Program-made: the position numbers and the translations under genes
The notes under the pieces: model-generated
Databases searched by the model: none
The model's input: the letters and a program-made list of their open reading frames with translations, nothing else
What the model was told of the DNA's origin: nothing
Source: an uncultured Pseudomonadales bacterium
GTDB taxonomy: Bacteria > Pseudomonadota > Gammaproteobacteria > Pseudomonadales > Cellvibrionaceae
DNA: 64,000 nt
Assembly (NCBI GenBank): GCA_947487765.1
Contig: CANKXO010000001.1
Coordinates: 868,001 to 932,000, forward strand
Direction of reading: 5' to 3'
Shown here: positions 16,302-25,516 of the stretch, piece after piece
How the letters are laid out: every line of letters begins with the position of its first letter
How positions within the stretch are numbered: position 1 is the first letter of the stretch

Positions 16302-16790
16302 ATGAAAGTATTCTGGTCATGGTTTGCAAAAATTCTTTTGGTGGTTGCCATTATTGAGGCTTGGTTCCTTTATGATATGTATACAAAAAACCAACAACTC
16401 ATCAGTGAAAATATCGAATTGGAAAAACAGCTTATTGAAACTCAAGATTCATTGAGTAGTGCCCAAGCCAAAATTGAAGAGTTAGAAAAAACCAGCATCG
16501 AAGGGATGTTAAAGGAAACTAATAAAGCCGTTATTTCTGGCTGGGAAACATTGCTTGATGCCGTTGAGAGTGAGTTAAACAAAGCGAAAAAATCTATCGA
16601 TTCGACGATTGACGATTTGAAGCCAGAATCTCAGTCACCACAAAAAGACGGGTCTGATGCGTCGAGTGAGTCTTCAATAAATAGTCAAGAACAAGTAATA
16701 CCAGACCAATCGATATCACCGGAATCTATTCCTGACGTTGAACCTAACCCCAACTCTATCTCTGAACCTATTCAAGGCGAGCGCACATAA
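16302..16790 (+). CDS. single-pass membrane protein with coiled coil, unknown function
   Basis: The ATG at 16302 follows a very strong GAGGAGGGAGGT ribosome-binding site and gives 162 residues. A membrane helix (about 6-26, FAKILLVVAIIEAWFLYDMY) is followed by a charged coiled coil (about 32-60, heptad-like LEKQL...LEELEK pattern). A Ser/Pro/Glu-rich, low-complexity tail runs from about residue 105 to the end. Most of it would face the periplasm. The next gene starts 1 bp after the stop, so the two are surely co-translated. No family was recognised. Confidence 0.65.
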   Translation: MKVFWSWFAKILLVVAIIEAWFLYDMYTKNQQLISENIELEKQLIETQDSLSSAQAKIEELEKTSIEGMLKETNKAVISGWETLLDAVESELNKAKKSIDSTIDDLKPESQSPQKDGSDASSESSINSQEQVIPDQSISPESIPDVEPNPNSISEPIQGERT

Positions 16791-16791
16791 T

Positions 16792-17574
16792 ATGAAAATA
16801 GTTAAAATTATTTTAGGTCTATTAGTTACTCTAGCAATTGTTGTTGCAATTGTTGTCTTTTTTGGTTTAAGTAAAATAAACGGTATTGTAGAAAAAGCCA
16901 TAGAAACGGTCGGTACTGAAACGTTACAAACCTCAGTGAATGTCAGCAGTGTTGATATAAAGTTGGTAGAGGGTAAGGGACAAATTAATGGAATTACAAT
17001 TGCGAATCCTAAAGGTTATAGCAGTAATAATTTATTGTCGGTAGGCGATATCGGATTACAGATAGATATTGAATCATTACCTGGTAATGTAAAGGTTATT
17101 AAAGAAATCTATGTTGATGCGGTGCAATTACGAGCAGAGCAAAAAAATATTACTGATACTAATATACAAGCCTTAATTGATAATATGAAGCGTTCTTCTA
17201 GTGGTTCTAGTTCTAATAGTGATAATAGTCAATCTTCAGGTTCTGGACCTGATGTGCGTTTAATGATCGAGAAGTTACGTTTTGGTGAAAGTAGCCTTAC
17301 CTTGGAGACAGAAAAATATGGTGGGAAAACGTTAAAGATACCTGGCTATACGCAAACTAATATAGGAAATAAAACAAAAGGATTAGCGCCAGATGAAATT
17401 GGGCCAATTATTGTAAGTAGCATATTAAATAAAGCTCAAAAAGCCGTAAAACGAGAGCTAAGAGAAGCGGCTAAAGATAAAGCTGAAGAAAAATTAAAAG
17501 ATAAGTTAAAAGAAAAGCTAGGTGATAAAATATCATCTGATGATGTTGATAAGCTAAAAGGGCTTTTTAAATAA
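16792..17574 (+). CDS. AsmA-like membrane-anchored protein
   Basis: A 260-residue protein with an N-terminal membrane helix (about 3-27). A beta-rich periplasmic stretch follows, with the pattern of AsmA/DUF748 repeats: SVDIKLVEGKGQINGITIANPKGY near residues 50-75 resembles the strand where AsmA-type proteins say what lies inside the bilayer groove. A Ser/Asn-rich linker (about 138-160) and a strongly charged Lys/Glu helix at the C-terminus follow. AsmA relatives are linked to phospholipid transport across the envelope, but this is a short member and the function here is inference. It forms a two-gene unit with the coiled-coil protein before it. Confidence 0.6.
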   Translation: MKIVKIILGLLVTLAIVVAIVVFFGLSKINGIVEKAIETVGTETLQTSVNVSSVDIKLVEGKGQINGITIANPKGYSSNNLLSVGDIGLQIDIESLPGNVKVIKEIYVDAVQLRAEQKNITDTNIQALIDNMKRSSSGSSSNSDNSQSSGSGPDVRLMIEKLRFGESSLTLETEKYGGKTLKIPGYTQTNIGNKTKGLAPDEIGPIIVSSILNKAQKAVKRELREAAKDKAEEKLKDKLKEKLGDKISSDDVDKLKGLFK

Positions 17575-17588
17575 GCTATATTCAACGC

Positions 17589-18302
17589 TTGTATCAAGTT
17601 CTTGAAGATAATCGTGATTTTCTGGTTGTTATTAAACAGCCAGAAGTCTCTATTCATAATGAAAGTGGTGAAGGCTTAATTGAGCAGCTTCGCAAGGACT
17701 TGGGTATTGATACTATTGTACCTGTTCACCGATTAGATAAGGCAACATCGGGTTTACTAGTTTGTGCTAAAAATGCAGTGTGTTGCAGCCAGTTATCTCA
17801 ATTATTTCAAGCACGAAAAGTCGAAAAATATTATTTGGCTTTGAGTAATAAAAAGCCAAGTAAGAAGCAAGGTTTAATTTTTGGTGATATGAAGCGTACT
17901 CGTAATGGTAGCTGGAAATTATCAAAGACAAAAAATAAGCCAGCAATCACACAGTTTTTTAGTTATGGTTTAGGTAATGGTAAACGTTTGTTTATTCTTA
18001 AGCCTCATACAGGGAAGACTCATCAGTTACGCGTTGCCTTAAAAAGCCTTGGGGCATCGATAACAGGTGATAAGCGTTATGGCTCTGTTGATAAAGAGAG
18101 CTCAATGCGTATGCATCTACATGCATATATATTGCGTTTTCATTATCAGGGCACTGATTATTCTTATCGATGCCTGCCAAAAGGTGATGAGTTTGATAAA
18201 GGTGTAGCTTCCTTTATTGAAGCAAATCTTACTACGCCTTGGCGGTTATCTTGGCCGCCTCTTTCTCGCATTAATTCACAATCTAGTGACATTACTCCAT
18301 AA
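17589..18302 (+). CDS. RluA-family pseudouridine synthase
   Basis: A 237-residue enzyme of the RluA fold that isomerises uridine in RNA. The catalytic motif HRLDKATSGLLV carries the essential Asp near residue 51, and KTHQLR and the later GDKRYG motif complete the RluA signature. It has no S4 domain, which fits the small stand-alone group of RluA-like proteins rather than RluB/C/D. The start is TTG at 17589; an alternative start inside the conserved region would be too short. Its TAA overlaps the ATG of the next gene by one base (TAATG), so the two are coupled. The target RNA site is unknown. Confidence 0.85.
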   Translation: MYQVLEDNRDFLVVIKQPEVSIHNESGEGLIEQLRKDLGIDTIVPVHRLDKATSGLLVCAKNAVCCSQLSQLFQARKVEKYYLALSNKKPSKKQGLIFGDMKRTRNGSWKLSKTKNKPAITQFFSYGLGNGKRLFILKPHTGKTHQLRVALKSLGASITGDKRYGSVDKESSMRMHLHAYILRFHYQGTDYSYRCLPKGDEFDKGVASFIEANLTTPWRLSWPPLSRINSQSSDITP

Positions 18303-18895
18303 TGGATACTAATTCTAATAACTATTTAATCGAAGGTATTCGCTGTATTTTAGAGGTGGCGATAGAGCCGTTATCTGAATACGAACTTATACAAATGCTT
18401 AACGAACAAGGATGGTCTTTGCCAACTAATGCCAATGATTCTCTGGATTTATTTACCAGTCATTTTTTAGTTTTCAATGCACTTTATCAATTGCAAGTAT
18501 ATTATTGGGCAGAAGACAAGTATCTTGAAATTTCGGCATTAGCAATTCAGCTACACTCTGTTATAAAAAAGGAAAGTTCTTCAACAGATGTTGCACATTA
18601 CACATCGGATGAAGCCTTACGCGCTTACTATTTAGATATGACTCAATTGACTAATGCGACAGAAGACTCTGTTAATCAGCTGTTGAATCAGTTTTGGGAA
18701 AGACTATTAGCCAATGATGATTCTGATAAGGCATTAGCGATTTTTTCTTTAGAACTTCCGGTCACTTACTCTGAAATTAAAAAACGTTACCGTAGTTTGG
18801 CAATGGAGCATCATCCAGATCGAGGCGGTGATCTCGTAAAATTTAAAGAAGTTAACTGGGCGTTTGGAGTACTCCAGCGTATCTATCGTTCATAA
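18302..18895 (+). CDS. DNA-J-related protein with C-terminal J domain
   Basis: This 197-residue protein has an N-terminal domain seen in the DNA-J-related family (a helical region with LNEQGW...LFTSHFLVFNALYQLQ) and a short C-terminal J domain. The J domain includes the HPD tripeptide in MEHHPDRGGD, needed to stimulate Hsp70 ATPase. It should therefore recruit DnaK to an unknown client. The start codon overlaps the stop of the pseudouridine synthase gene, so expression is coupled; a link to ribosome or RNA maturation is possible but unproven. Confidence 0.85.
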   Translation: MDTNSNNYLIEGIRCILEVAIEPLSEYELIQMLNEQGWSLPTNANDSLDLFTSHFLVFNALYQLQVYYWAEDKYLEISALAIQLHSVIKKESSSTDVAHYTSDEALRAYYLDMTQLTNATEDSVNQLLNQFWERLLANDDSDKALAIFSLELPVTYSEIKKRYRSLAMEHHPDRGGDLVKFKEVNWAFGVLQRIYRS

Positions 18896-18957
18896 GGATA
18901 GTGTTCCAACTTGAGTATCGCCCAGTATTACTAATTAAATTTTTTTAAATTAAGAGA

Positions 18958-19350
18958 TTAAGCAATGGCAGCAGATGTCAGTTTATCTAATGCATCGGAT
19001 ACCTGTTCAATCACTGCGCTACCTTGAATATTATATGTTTGTTGGATTTCTGTTGGGTTGTGGTATGCAATATATACCTCGTCATCATTATTCTTATAGA
19101 CAACGGCTCTCATTGGTAAGTCTAAAGCGGCCATTACGTTTTCTTGCATAATAAGCGTTCCAGCTTTCGGATTCCCAAAAATCAATACTTGCGCTTCATT
19201 CATCTCTAAGCCGACATTTTCAGCACTTTTTTGATGATTGACGCGTGCTGCGATATTTAACCCTTTTTCTTTGACGATGGCTTCAAATTTATCCATCGTC
19301 TGGTTTACGGAAAGAGGAGATTTCTTAGAAATTATGCCGTTGTTACTCAT
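18958..19350 (-). CDS. DUF302-family protein
   Basis: A 130-residue protein with the DUF302 pattern: an N-terminal amphipathic helix (TMDKFEAIVKEKGLNIAARVNH), the LIFGNPKAGTLIM strand-turn, and LDLPMRAVVYKNNDDEVYIAYHNP. No signal peptide is visible, so this member is probably cytoplasmic. DUF302 proteins occur alone or fused to other domains and have no established activity. It faces away from metH; 321 bp containing a large palindrome lie between their starts. Confidence 0.82.
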   Translation of the reverse strand: MSNNGIISKKSPLSVNQTMDKFEAIVKEKGLNIAARVNHQKSAENVGLEMNEAQVLIFGNPKAGTLIMQENVMAALDLPMRAVVYKNNDDEVYIAYHNPTEIQQTYNIQGSAVIEQVSDALDKLTSAAIA

Positions 19351-19546
19351 TTATTGCTCCACGTTGTTAAGCATGATTATATCTTCTAGAAGATCTTGGA
19401 AGCATTTTGATGATCAAAAATACCATTGGTTCAGTTGAGGCATTATAAACAGGCTAAATGTACCTATTAAAAGTGCATTTTAAGGGTGGACTAATAATCT
19501 ATGGCTTAGATCTCTCTCTTTAGCGCTACTAATAGCACTTTATTAT

Positions 19547-19598
19547 GTGAAAATATCAATCTATATCAAAATATTTTGATATAGATTGATATTTTCAC
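19547..19598. promoter_or_regulatory. perfect 52-bp palindrome upstream of metH (candidate operator)
   Basis: The two 26-bp halves are exact reverse complements with no spacer, centred at 19572/19573. Inside lie four copies of the half-site ATATCAA/TTGATAT, at 19553-19559, 19563-19569, 19576-19582 and 19586-19592. The two copies in each arm are exactly 10 bp apart, one helical turn, as expected for a regulator binding cooperatively on one DNA face. It sits 74 bp before the metH start, in the gap between the divergent DUF302 gene and metH. It has no G+C-rich stem or T-tract, so it is not a terminator. Confidence 0.75.
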
Positions 19599-19671
19599 TG
19601 ATCCTGAATGCACTTTCCTGTAGAATGCGCTTCTTTTATAAGACCCAATTGATACGATCAAAGGCATATTC

Positions 19672-20679
19672 ATGGTAAAAACAACCCCAGAGACACTGAA
19701 AACCATTTTGGCGGAGCGCATTATGTTATTAGATGGGGCGATGGGGACCATGATTCAGCGCCATACTTTGGAAGAAGAGGATTTCCGAGGGGAGCACTTC
19801 AAGGATCATCCAAGTCCACTTAAAGGTGATAATGATCTCTTATCAATTACTCGCCCTGAGATTATTGAGAGCATTCACGATGCCTATTTTGAGGTGGGTG
19901 CTGATTTTGCCACGACGAACTCTTTTAATGGCACGACTATCGCTCAGGCGGATTACAGTTTAGAAGCGGCCGTATACGATATCAACTTCCATGCGGCACA
20001 GTGCGCGCGCCGCTCAGCAGATAAATGGACCTTAAAAACTCCTGAGCAGCCACGTTTTGTAGTGGGTGCTTTAGGGCCAACTAACAGAACGGCATCTTTA
20101 TCACCTGATGTGAATGATCCCGGGATGCGTTTAGTCACATTTGATGAATTGCGCATAGCCTATAAGCAAGCCGCCAATGCTTTATTGGATGGCGGTGCAG
20201 ATATTCTAATGATAGAAACAGTCTTTGATAGCTTAAATGCCAAAGCCGCTTTGTTTGCGGTCGATGAAGTACGTGAAGAGCGCGGTGATATGCCTGTGAT
20301 GGTGTCAGGTACGATTACCGATGCCAGTGGCCGTACATTGTCAGGACAGACACCTGAGGCATTTTGGGTCTCTATGGCACATGGGGATTTGATGAGTATT
20401 GGGTTAAATTGTGCTTTAGGTGCCGATGACTTACTACCATATATCAAACGTATTGATGCGCAGGCAACAACATTTGTGTCGGCTCATCCTAATGCGGGCC
20501 TGCCGAATGAGTTTGGAGAGTACGACCAAACGCCTGAAATGATGGTTGACCAGCTTAAGCCTTTTGTTGAAGGGCAGCATTTAAATATTTTGGGTGGTTG
20601 CTGTGGCACAACACCAGAACATATTGCAGCCATTAAAGCGTTGGCAGACGAACATCAACCGCGTCAACAAAAAGCATAG
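19672..20679 (+). CDS. metH: methionine synthase, homocysteine-binding module (split MetH, part 1)
   Basis: These 335 residues correspond to the first module of cobalamin-dependent methionine synthase, which binds and activates homocysteine through zinc. LDGAMGTMIQ opens the domain. The three zinc ligands fall at Cys247 (GLNCALG) and Cys310-Cys311 (GGCCGTTP), the same numbers as in E. coli MetH. The frame ends just after this module, where E. coli continues into the folate domain. The remaining modules are encoded by the next gene after 65 bp. Together (335+898) they equal a normal MetH of about 1,230 residues. The two proteins must interact for turnover. Confidence 0.93.
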   Translation: MVKTTPETLKTILAERIMLLDGAMGTMIQRHTLEEEDFRGEHFKDHPSPLKGDNDLLSITRPEIIESIHDAYFEVGADFATTNSFNGTTIAQADYSLEAAVYDINFHAAQCARRSADKWTLKTPEQPRFVVGALGPTNRTASLSPDVNDPGMRLVTFDELRIAYKQAANALLDGGADILMIETVFDSLNAKAALFAVDEVREERGDMPVMVSGTITDASGRTLSGQTPEAFWVSMAHGDLMSIGLNCALGADDLLPYIKRIDAQATTFVSAHPNAGLPNEFGEYDQTPEMMVDQLKPFVEGQHLNILGGCCGTTPEHIAAIKALADEHQPRQQKA

Positions 20680-20744
20680 TAATTTTACTTTTTTGTATTT
20701 TATTGACCCATTTTTGAAATTAATTAATTAATTAAGATAAGTTC

Positions 20745-23441
20745 ATGAATAAAAGTATTCCGGATATGGTGTTAAGTGGTCTAGAGCCATTAGTCGTTAA
20801 TGAAATAACAGGTTTTGTTAACGTGGGTGAGCGGGCTAATGTGACGGGTTCGCGTAAATTTGCGCGCCTAATACAAGAAGAGAATTATGAAGAAGCTGTA
20901 GAAATAGCACGTGTACAAGTTGAAGATGGTGCTCAGATCATTGATGTGAATATGGATGATGCAATGCTGGATGGTGTTGCGGCTATGCGTCGATATTTAA
21001 ATCTGCTCGCTGCAGAGCCTGATATTGTCCGTGTTCCTTTTATGATTGACTCCTCCAAATTCGAAATTATTGAAGCTGGTTTACAGTGTGTGCAAGGTAA
21101 AGCGATTGTTAACTCTATTTCCATGAAAGAAGGAGAAGAAGAGTTTATTCGCTATGCACGTACGGTCAAGCGATACGGCGCAGCTGTTGTTGTGATGGCC
21201 TTTGATACTGCGGGTCAAGCAGATACCTATCAACGCCGTATTGATATATGCAAAAAGTCCTATGACATTCTGGTTAATAAAGTGGGTTTTCCTCCTCAGG
21301 ATATTGTTTTTGATCCCAACATCTTTCCGATTGCAACAGGTATTTCTGATCACGATAACTATGCCGTTGACTTTTTTTCAGCAACTAAATGGATAAAAGA
21401 AAACTTACCTGGCGCGAAAGTATCTGGCGGGCTATCAAATGTTTCCTTCTCATTTCGTGGAAACGATACGGTGCGTGAAGCAATGCATTCAGTATTTTTG
21501 TATCACGCGATCAAAAATGGAATGGATATGGCGATTGTCAATGCGGGTATGTTGACAATCTATGATGATATTCCGAAAGATTTGTTAGAGCATGTAGAAG
21601 ATGTGGTTTTAAATCGTCGCCCTGATGCTGGAGAGCGTTTAGTCGAGTTTGCAGAGCAGGTTAGGGGAGTCGATAAACAAGTTAAGGAGAGCGATAAATT
21701 AAAATGGAGAGAAAATGATTTACAGGAGCGGATTACTCATTCTCTAGTAAAAGGTATCGCTGAATTTATTGAAGAAGACGTCGAAGAAGCAAGGCAGCAA
21801 TTTGATAAGCCAATACAGGTTATCGAAGGCCCACTAATGGTTGGTATGAATGTTGTCGGAGACCTCTTTGGCGCAGGGAAAATGTTTTTACCTCAAGTGG
21901 TAAAAAGTGCACGAGTAATGAAAAAAGCAGTTGCCTATTTATTACCTTATATCGAAGAAGAAAAACGCCGTACTGGTAATGTTAGTCAAAATAATGGTGT
22001 GATTGTTATGGCGACAGTGAAAGGTGACGTGCATGATATTGGTAAAAATATTGTTGGCGTTGTTTTATCCTGCAATAACTATGAAGTGATCGATTTGGGT
22101 GTGATGGTTCCACCAGAAAAAATCCTGGCGGCAGCAAAAGAACATAATGCCGATATTATTGGCTTATCCGGGTTGATAACCCCCTCATTAGATGAGATGG
22201 TGACAATAGGGAAAATGATGGAAGCCGATGGCATGAATTTGCCATTGTTGATTGGTGGTGCAACAACATCGAAAGTTCATACCGCTGTGAAGATCGAGCC
22301 AGAATATTCCGGTGTGACAGTACATGTATTAGATGCTTCTAAATCAGTACCAGTAGCTTCGGGTTTGTTAAGTGAGAGTAAAGATAACTTTATTCAAACC
22401 ATCAAAGAAGATAACGAAAAGGTAAGAGAGCAAAATGCCAAACGCCGTGCAAAAAAAGCATTTTCTACTTTAGAGAAGTCACGAAGTAATTCAGCCAATA
22501 AAGATTGGAACTGGTCTACTTATCAACCTGTTAAACCACAGGTTTTGGGGAACAAAGCATTTGTTGACTATCCTCTGGCAGAGATTGTTGACCGCTTTGA
22601 TTGGGAACCATTTTTTAAAACATGGGAGTTACATGGGAAATACCCGGCTATCTTAAGTGATCAAGTCGTAGGTGAAGAAGCAACAAAATTATTCAATGAT
22701 GCAAAAGAGAGACTTGCGGATATCGTTAACAATAACCTATTAAACTGCCGCGCGGTTATAGGTTTATACCCAGCAAATGCTATTGAAAATGATAGTACAG
22801 AGCTTTACGCCGATGAAAACTCTACGGAAGTGATTGCTACTTTGCACCATTTACGTCAGCAGGTAGATCGCCCTGCAGGCCGCCCTTATCGCTCCTTAGC
22901 TGATTTTGTTGCACCTAAGTCGTCTGACGTCAAAGACTATATGGGTGGATTTGTTGTAACGTGTTTTGGTGCTGAAGAATTAGCAAAAAAATATGAAGCA
23001 GATCATGATGATTATAATGCGATTATGGTTAAGGCTTTGGCAGACCGTTTTGCTGAAGCCTTTGCAGAATTAATGCATGAGCGTGTACGTAAAGAATTCT
23101 GGGGTTATGCCAGCGAAGAAAGTTTTTCTAATGATCAATTGATTAAAGAAGCCTACGATGGTATTCGTCCAGCACCAGGTTATCCTGCTTGTCCAGAACA
23201 TAGTGAGAAATCGACATTATGGGAATTGTTAGATGTTGAAAATGCAACAGGTTGTCAGTTGACAGATAGCTACGCTATGTACCCAGCATCTTCTGTCAGT
23301 GGTTGGTATTTTTCCCATCCAGAGTCTCGTTATTTTGCACTGGGGCAGATTAATAAAGAACAGGTTGAAAATTATGCTGAAAGAAAAGGCTGGGATATTG
23401 ATACCGCAGAACGCTGGTTAAGACCAACATTGGGTTATTAA
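20745..23441 (+). CDS. metH: methionine synthase, folate/B12/activation modules (split MetH, part 2)
   Basis: This 898-residue protein carries the other MetH modules. The pterin-binding domain runs to about residue 290 ([16 protein letters not shown]-like region, IVNAGM), the cap and B12-binding domain to about 570, and the AdoMet reactivation domain to the end. The cobalt-ligating His430 lies in GDVHDIGKN, and the reactivation domain has [12 protein letters not shown]. All catalytic motifs are intact. It begins with its own ATG after 65 bp of A+T-rich DNA containing a TTAA repeat; the ribosome-binding site is weak (AAGATAAG). This is a gene fission at a domain boundary, not a frameshift. Confidence 0.94.
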   Translation: MNKSIPDMVLSGLEPLVVNEITGFVNVGERANVTGSRKFARLIQEENYEEAVEIARVQVEDGAQIIDVNMDDAMLDGVAAMRRYLNLLAAEPDIVRVPFMIDSSKFEIIEAGLQCVQGKAIVNSISMKEGEEEFIRYARTVKRYGAAVVVMAFDTAGQADTYQRRIDICKKSYDILVNKVGFPPQDIVFDPNIFPIATGISDHDNYAVDFFSATKWIKENLPGAKVSGGLSNVSFSFRGNDTVREAMHSVFLYHAIKNGMDMAIVNAGMLTIYDDIPKDLLEHVEDVVLNRRPDAGERLVEFAEQVRGVDKQVKESDKLKWRENDLQERITHSLVKGIAEFIEEDVEEARQQFDKPIQVIEGPLMVGMNVVGDLFGAGKMFLPQVVKSARVMKKAVAYLLPYIEEEKRRTGNVSQNNGVIVMATVKGDVHDIGKNIVGVVLSCNNYEVIDLGVMVPPEKILAAAKEHNADIIGLSGLITPSLDEMVTIGKMMEADGMNLPLLIGGATTSKVHTAVKIEPEYSGVTVHVLDASKSVPVASGLLSESKDNFIQTIKEDNEKVREQNAKRRAKKAFSTLEKSRSNSANKDWNWSTYQPVKPQVLGNKAFVDYPLAEIVDRFDWEPFFKTWELHGKYPAILSDQVVGEEATKLFNDAKERLADIVNNNLLNCRAVIGLYPANAIENDSTELYADENSTEVIATLHHLRQQVDRPAGRPYRSLADFVAPKSSDVKDYMGGFVVTCFGAEELAKKYEADHDDYNAIMVKALADRFAEAFAELMHERVRKEFWGYASEESFSNDQLIKEAYDGIRPAPGYPACPEHSEKSTLWELLDVENATGCQLTDSYAMYPASSVSGWYFSHPESRYFALGQINKEQVENYAERKGWDIDTAERWLRPTLGY

Positions 23442-23722
23442 TGAAAAAAATATTACGAGTATTATTTTCACCAATACTGAGCTGGTTTGAGAAAGGCGAT
23501 GAGCCTTTTAAGTATAAATCATCTCATCGAGTTATTTTAATAACCGTCGGATATCTATTCTCATTATTATCGATCGCGGTCTTTGTTATTGGTTTAAAGG
23601 GTAATGGCTTCGGGTTTTTATTGCCCTTTACTATCTTTGGCGGTACAGGTTTTTTGAGCTTATTAATAGGCCATGCAGGTTCGGATAGAGCAGTAGCGAA
23701 GATATGGGGGTCAAACAAATAA
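23441..23722 (+). CDS. small inner-membrane protein, unknown
   Basis: A 93-residue protein with two hydrophobic segments (about 28-52 and 57-80) separated by a short polar turn, and a positively charged N-terminus with HRV before the first helix. Its ATG overlaps the metH stop by one base, so it is translated from the metH message. No family was recognised. It may simply be carried along with metH. Confidence 0.6.
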   Translation: MKKILRVLFSPILSWFEKGDEPFKYKSSHRVILITVGYLFSLLSIAVFVIGLKGNGFGFLLPFTIFGGTGFLSLLIGHAGSDRAVAKIWGSNK

Positions 23723-23748
23723 TTTTTTATTTTCTTCGCATTCTATTT

Positions 23749-24591
23749 TTATAGTCCGCTATCTTCATTTAAACCCCAATCATATTCATAAGTAATATCG
23801 CTACTGTAACTGCTTAGTTTTTGTTTTATATCTACAGAGGCGTACTGACTTAAGCTTATTAATACTTCTTGTGTATTATTACCAAAATCTTTTGCATACC
23901 AGTCGAATAAGCTTGATAAAACCAATTTGTCCCCTTCAAATCTTACACCTCGTCTATGATTCAAGTATTCGATAGCTCCTTGAGTTAGTAGTTCTTCTAA
24001 ATTTTCGCTTGTAAATACATCAGGCTGAAGATTAGGGCAGCCAATGCTGGCACAATTGACCGCAAAATGGATGCGGCTGTCTTGCCAGATGGGCCGTAAA
24101 ATACGATGTTCAATATCATTAAGAGTTAGATTTTTTTCTACGATCGTTGTTACAGGGTCATCCCAAGGCCCAAAAGCTATTGTTGTTTCTCCTAGCTCAG
24201 TGATTGATGTAACAGGGTAATTCTCAGTGATCAGTAAAACAGTTAATGCATTGTAAAGATTTATCCAATAAGACATTTGTTCCTTTTTAGAATAGGTGCG
24301 AGGATCAATGATTGATAAGGATTGAATATATTCCTCCAATAACACTTTATCATCAGCTAAGCCTTCATAATCGACTCGGTTAATGCCTGATGGGTGCTCA
24401 ATGATCAGATAATCATCCAGTATTGCTTGCCATGCGCTATGGTCAATAGTTGTTGCATTAGTGTTATTTGATTTATTCCAGAATTCAGTGATGTTCGAAT
24501 CCGAAACAGTTTTATTAATAAAGTACCCACCAATAGATATTGCAACTAAAGCAATAGTAATAGCAGCTAGGTAAATAGGTTTGGCAAGCAT
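23749..24591 (-). CDS. DUF547-domain protein, membrane-anchored
   Basis: A 280-residue protein with an uncleaved signal or anchor (about 5-27) and a DUF547 domain. The signatures are YWINLYNALTVLLI near residue 112 and HFAVNCASIGCPNLQP near residue 180, the latter with two cysteines. The His and Cys in this motif resemble a papain-like/transglutaminase catalytic set, so a peptidase-like role is sometimes proposed, but no activity is established. It lies downstream of a family 2 glycosyltransferase gene (24 bp), on the same strand, suggesting one operon. Confidence 0.82.
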   Translation of the reverse strand: MLAKPIYLAAITIALVAISIGGYFINKTVSDSNITEFWNKSNNTNATTIDHSAWQAILDDYLIIEHPSGINRVDYEGLADDKVLLEEYIQSLSIIDPRTYSKKEQMSYWINLYNALTVLLITENYPVTSITELGETTIAFGPWDDPVTTIVEKNLTLNDIEHRILRPIWQDSRIHFAVNCASIGCPNLQPDVFTSENLEELLTQGAIEYLNHRRGVRFEGDKLVLSSLFDWYAKDFGNNTQEVLISLSQYASVDIKQKLSSYSSDITYEYDWGLNEDSGL

Positions 24592-24615
24592 TTTTTTCTC
24601 AGTTCGATATTAATA

Positions 24616-25377
24616 TTAAAGGTTGTTTGCTTGAGTTTTACGAAATTTTTTATAATGAAGTTGTTGTGTTTGCTTCCATCGCAGCTTAAAAATAGTGCTA
24701 AAAATATCAAGGCAGGCAAGTGTGGTTCCTTTCAGTGTGCCACTAATTTTGGAGTGTCCGATTCTTTTTCTAGTCGATACTGGGCACTCAACAATATTGA
24801 GTCCTTGCTGAATGGATTTTATTTGCATCTCAACAGTCCAGCCAAAACGCTGATCGCTCATCGATAGCTGTAATAGAGTTTTGTATGGAATGGCGCGGAA
24901 TGGGCCAAGGTCAGTGACTGATACAGACCAAAATGAACGAATCAGGTAAGTGGCAAGCGTATTACCGAAACGTTGTTGCGGTAGTAATGAGCCTGGTTCT
25001 TGTTGGTTTATTACTCTTGTGCCTATGACAAGATCTGCACCGTCAATTACACTGTTTAGTAAAAGAGGTACTTCGTTGACATTAACTGAGGCATCACCAT
25101 CAATAAAGATAACAATATCAGTAGTGTTAAGAGCAGCTATGGCAGCCAAGCAAGCGGAGCCATAACCAGGTGTTGCCTCGTATACAACCCGTGCGCCAGC
25201 ATCTTTAGCAATGCGGTGAGTCTGATCCGTGGAGGCATTATCACAAACAACAATGTCATCAATAAGCCTAGCGTCACCATTGTTTTTGAGTGAAAGCAAA
25301 TCACCGACAACTTGCCCAATGGATCTTGCTTCGTTATGTGCTGGTATGATAACGCTTATCGTGTTTTCTTTATACAT
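24616..25377 (-). CDS. family 2 glycosyltransferase (dolichyl-phosphate-sugar synthase-like)
   Basis: The ATG at 25377 gives 253 residues starting with the GT-A signature ISVIIPAHNEARSIG. An earlier start would add 24 unconserved residues. The metal-binding DxD equivalent is IDGDAS near residue 96, and the acceptor-site region has DLGPFRAIPY. It has no C-terminal membrane helices, like small cytosolic polyprenyl-phosphate glycosyltransferases. Divergent across 139 bp is a multi-spanning GT-C-like protein that could use the lipid-linked sugar made here; that link is inference. Confidence 0.87.
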   Translation of the reverse strand: MYKENTISVIIPAHNEARSIGQVVGDLLSLKNNGDARLIDDIVVCDNASTDQTHRIAKDAGARVVYEATPGYGSACLAAIAALNTTDIVIFIDGDASVNVNEVPLLLNSVIDGADLVIGTRVINQQEPGSLLPQQRFGNTLATYLIRSFWSVSVTDLGPFRAIPYKTLLQLSMSDQRFGWTVEMQIKSIQQGLNIVECPVSTRKRIGHSKISGTLKGTTLACLDIFSTIFKLRWKQTQQLHYKKFRKTQANNL

Positions 25378-25516
25378 AACGCTATAGACACGATTAAGTC
25401 TTATTAGTTTTACAGAAAGGTAAAAATTGAAACTATTGTGATAATCCACAGACTTATATTTTTATATAAACATAACTTTATAATAGTTGAATAATCTTCA
25501 GAAGTATTAAAGCCCT

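Noticed and set aside
19547-19598. The 52-bp palindrome as a terminator or IS end
   Set aside because: It lies between divergent starts, has no G+C stem or T-tract, and no transposase is near.
20680-20744. Frameshift as the cause of the metH split
   Set aside because: 65 bp of non-coding A+T-rich DNA lie at a clean domain boundary, with a fresh ATG; a single-base error cannot explain it.
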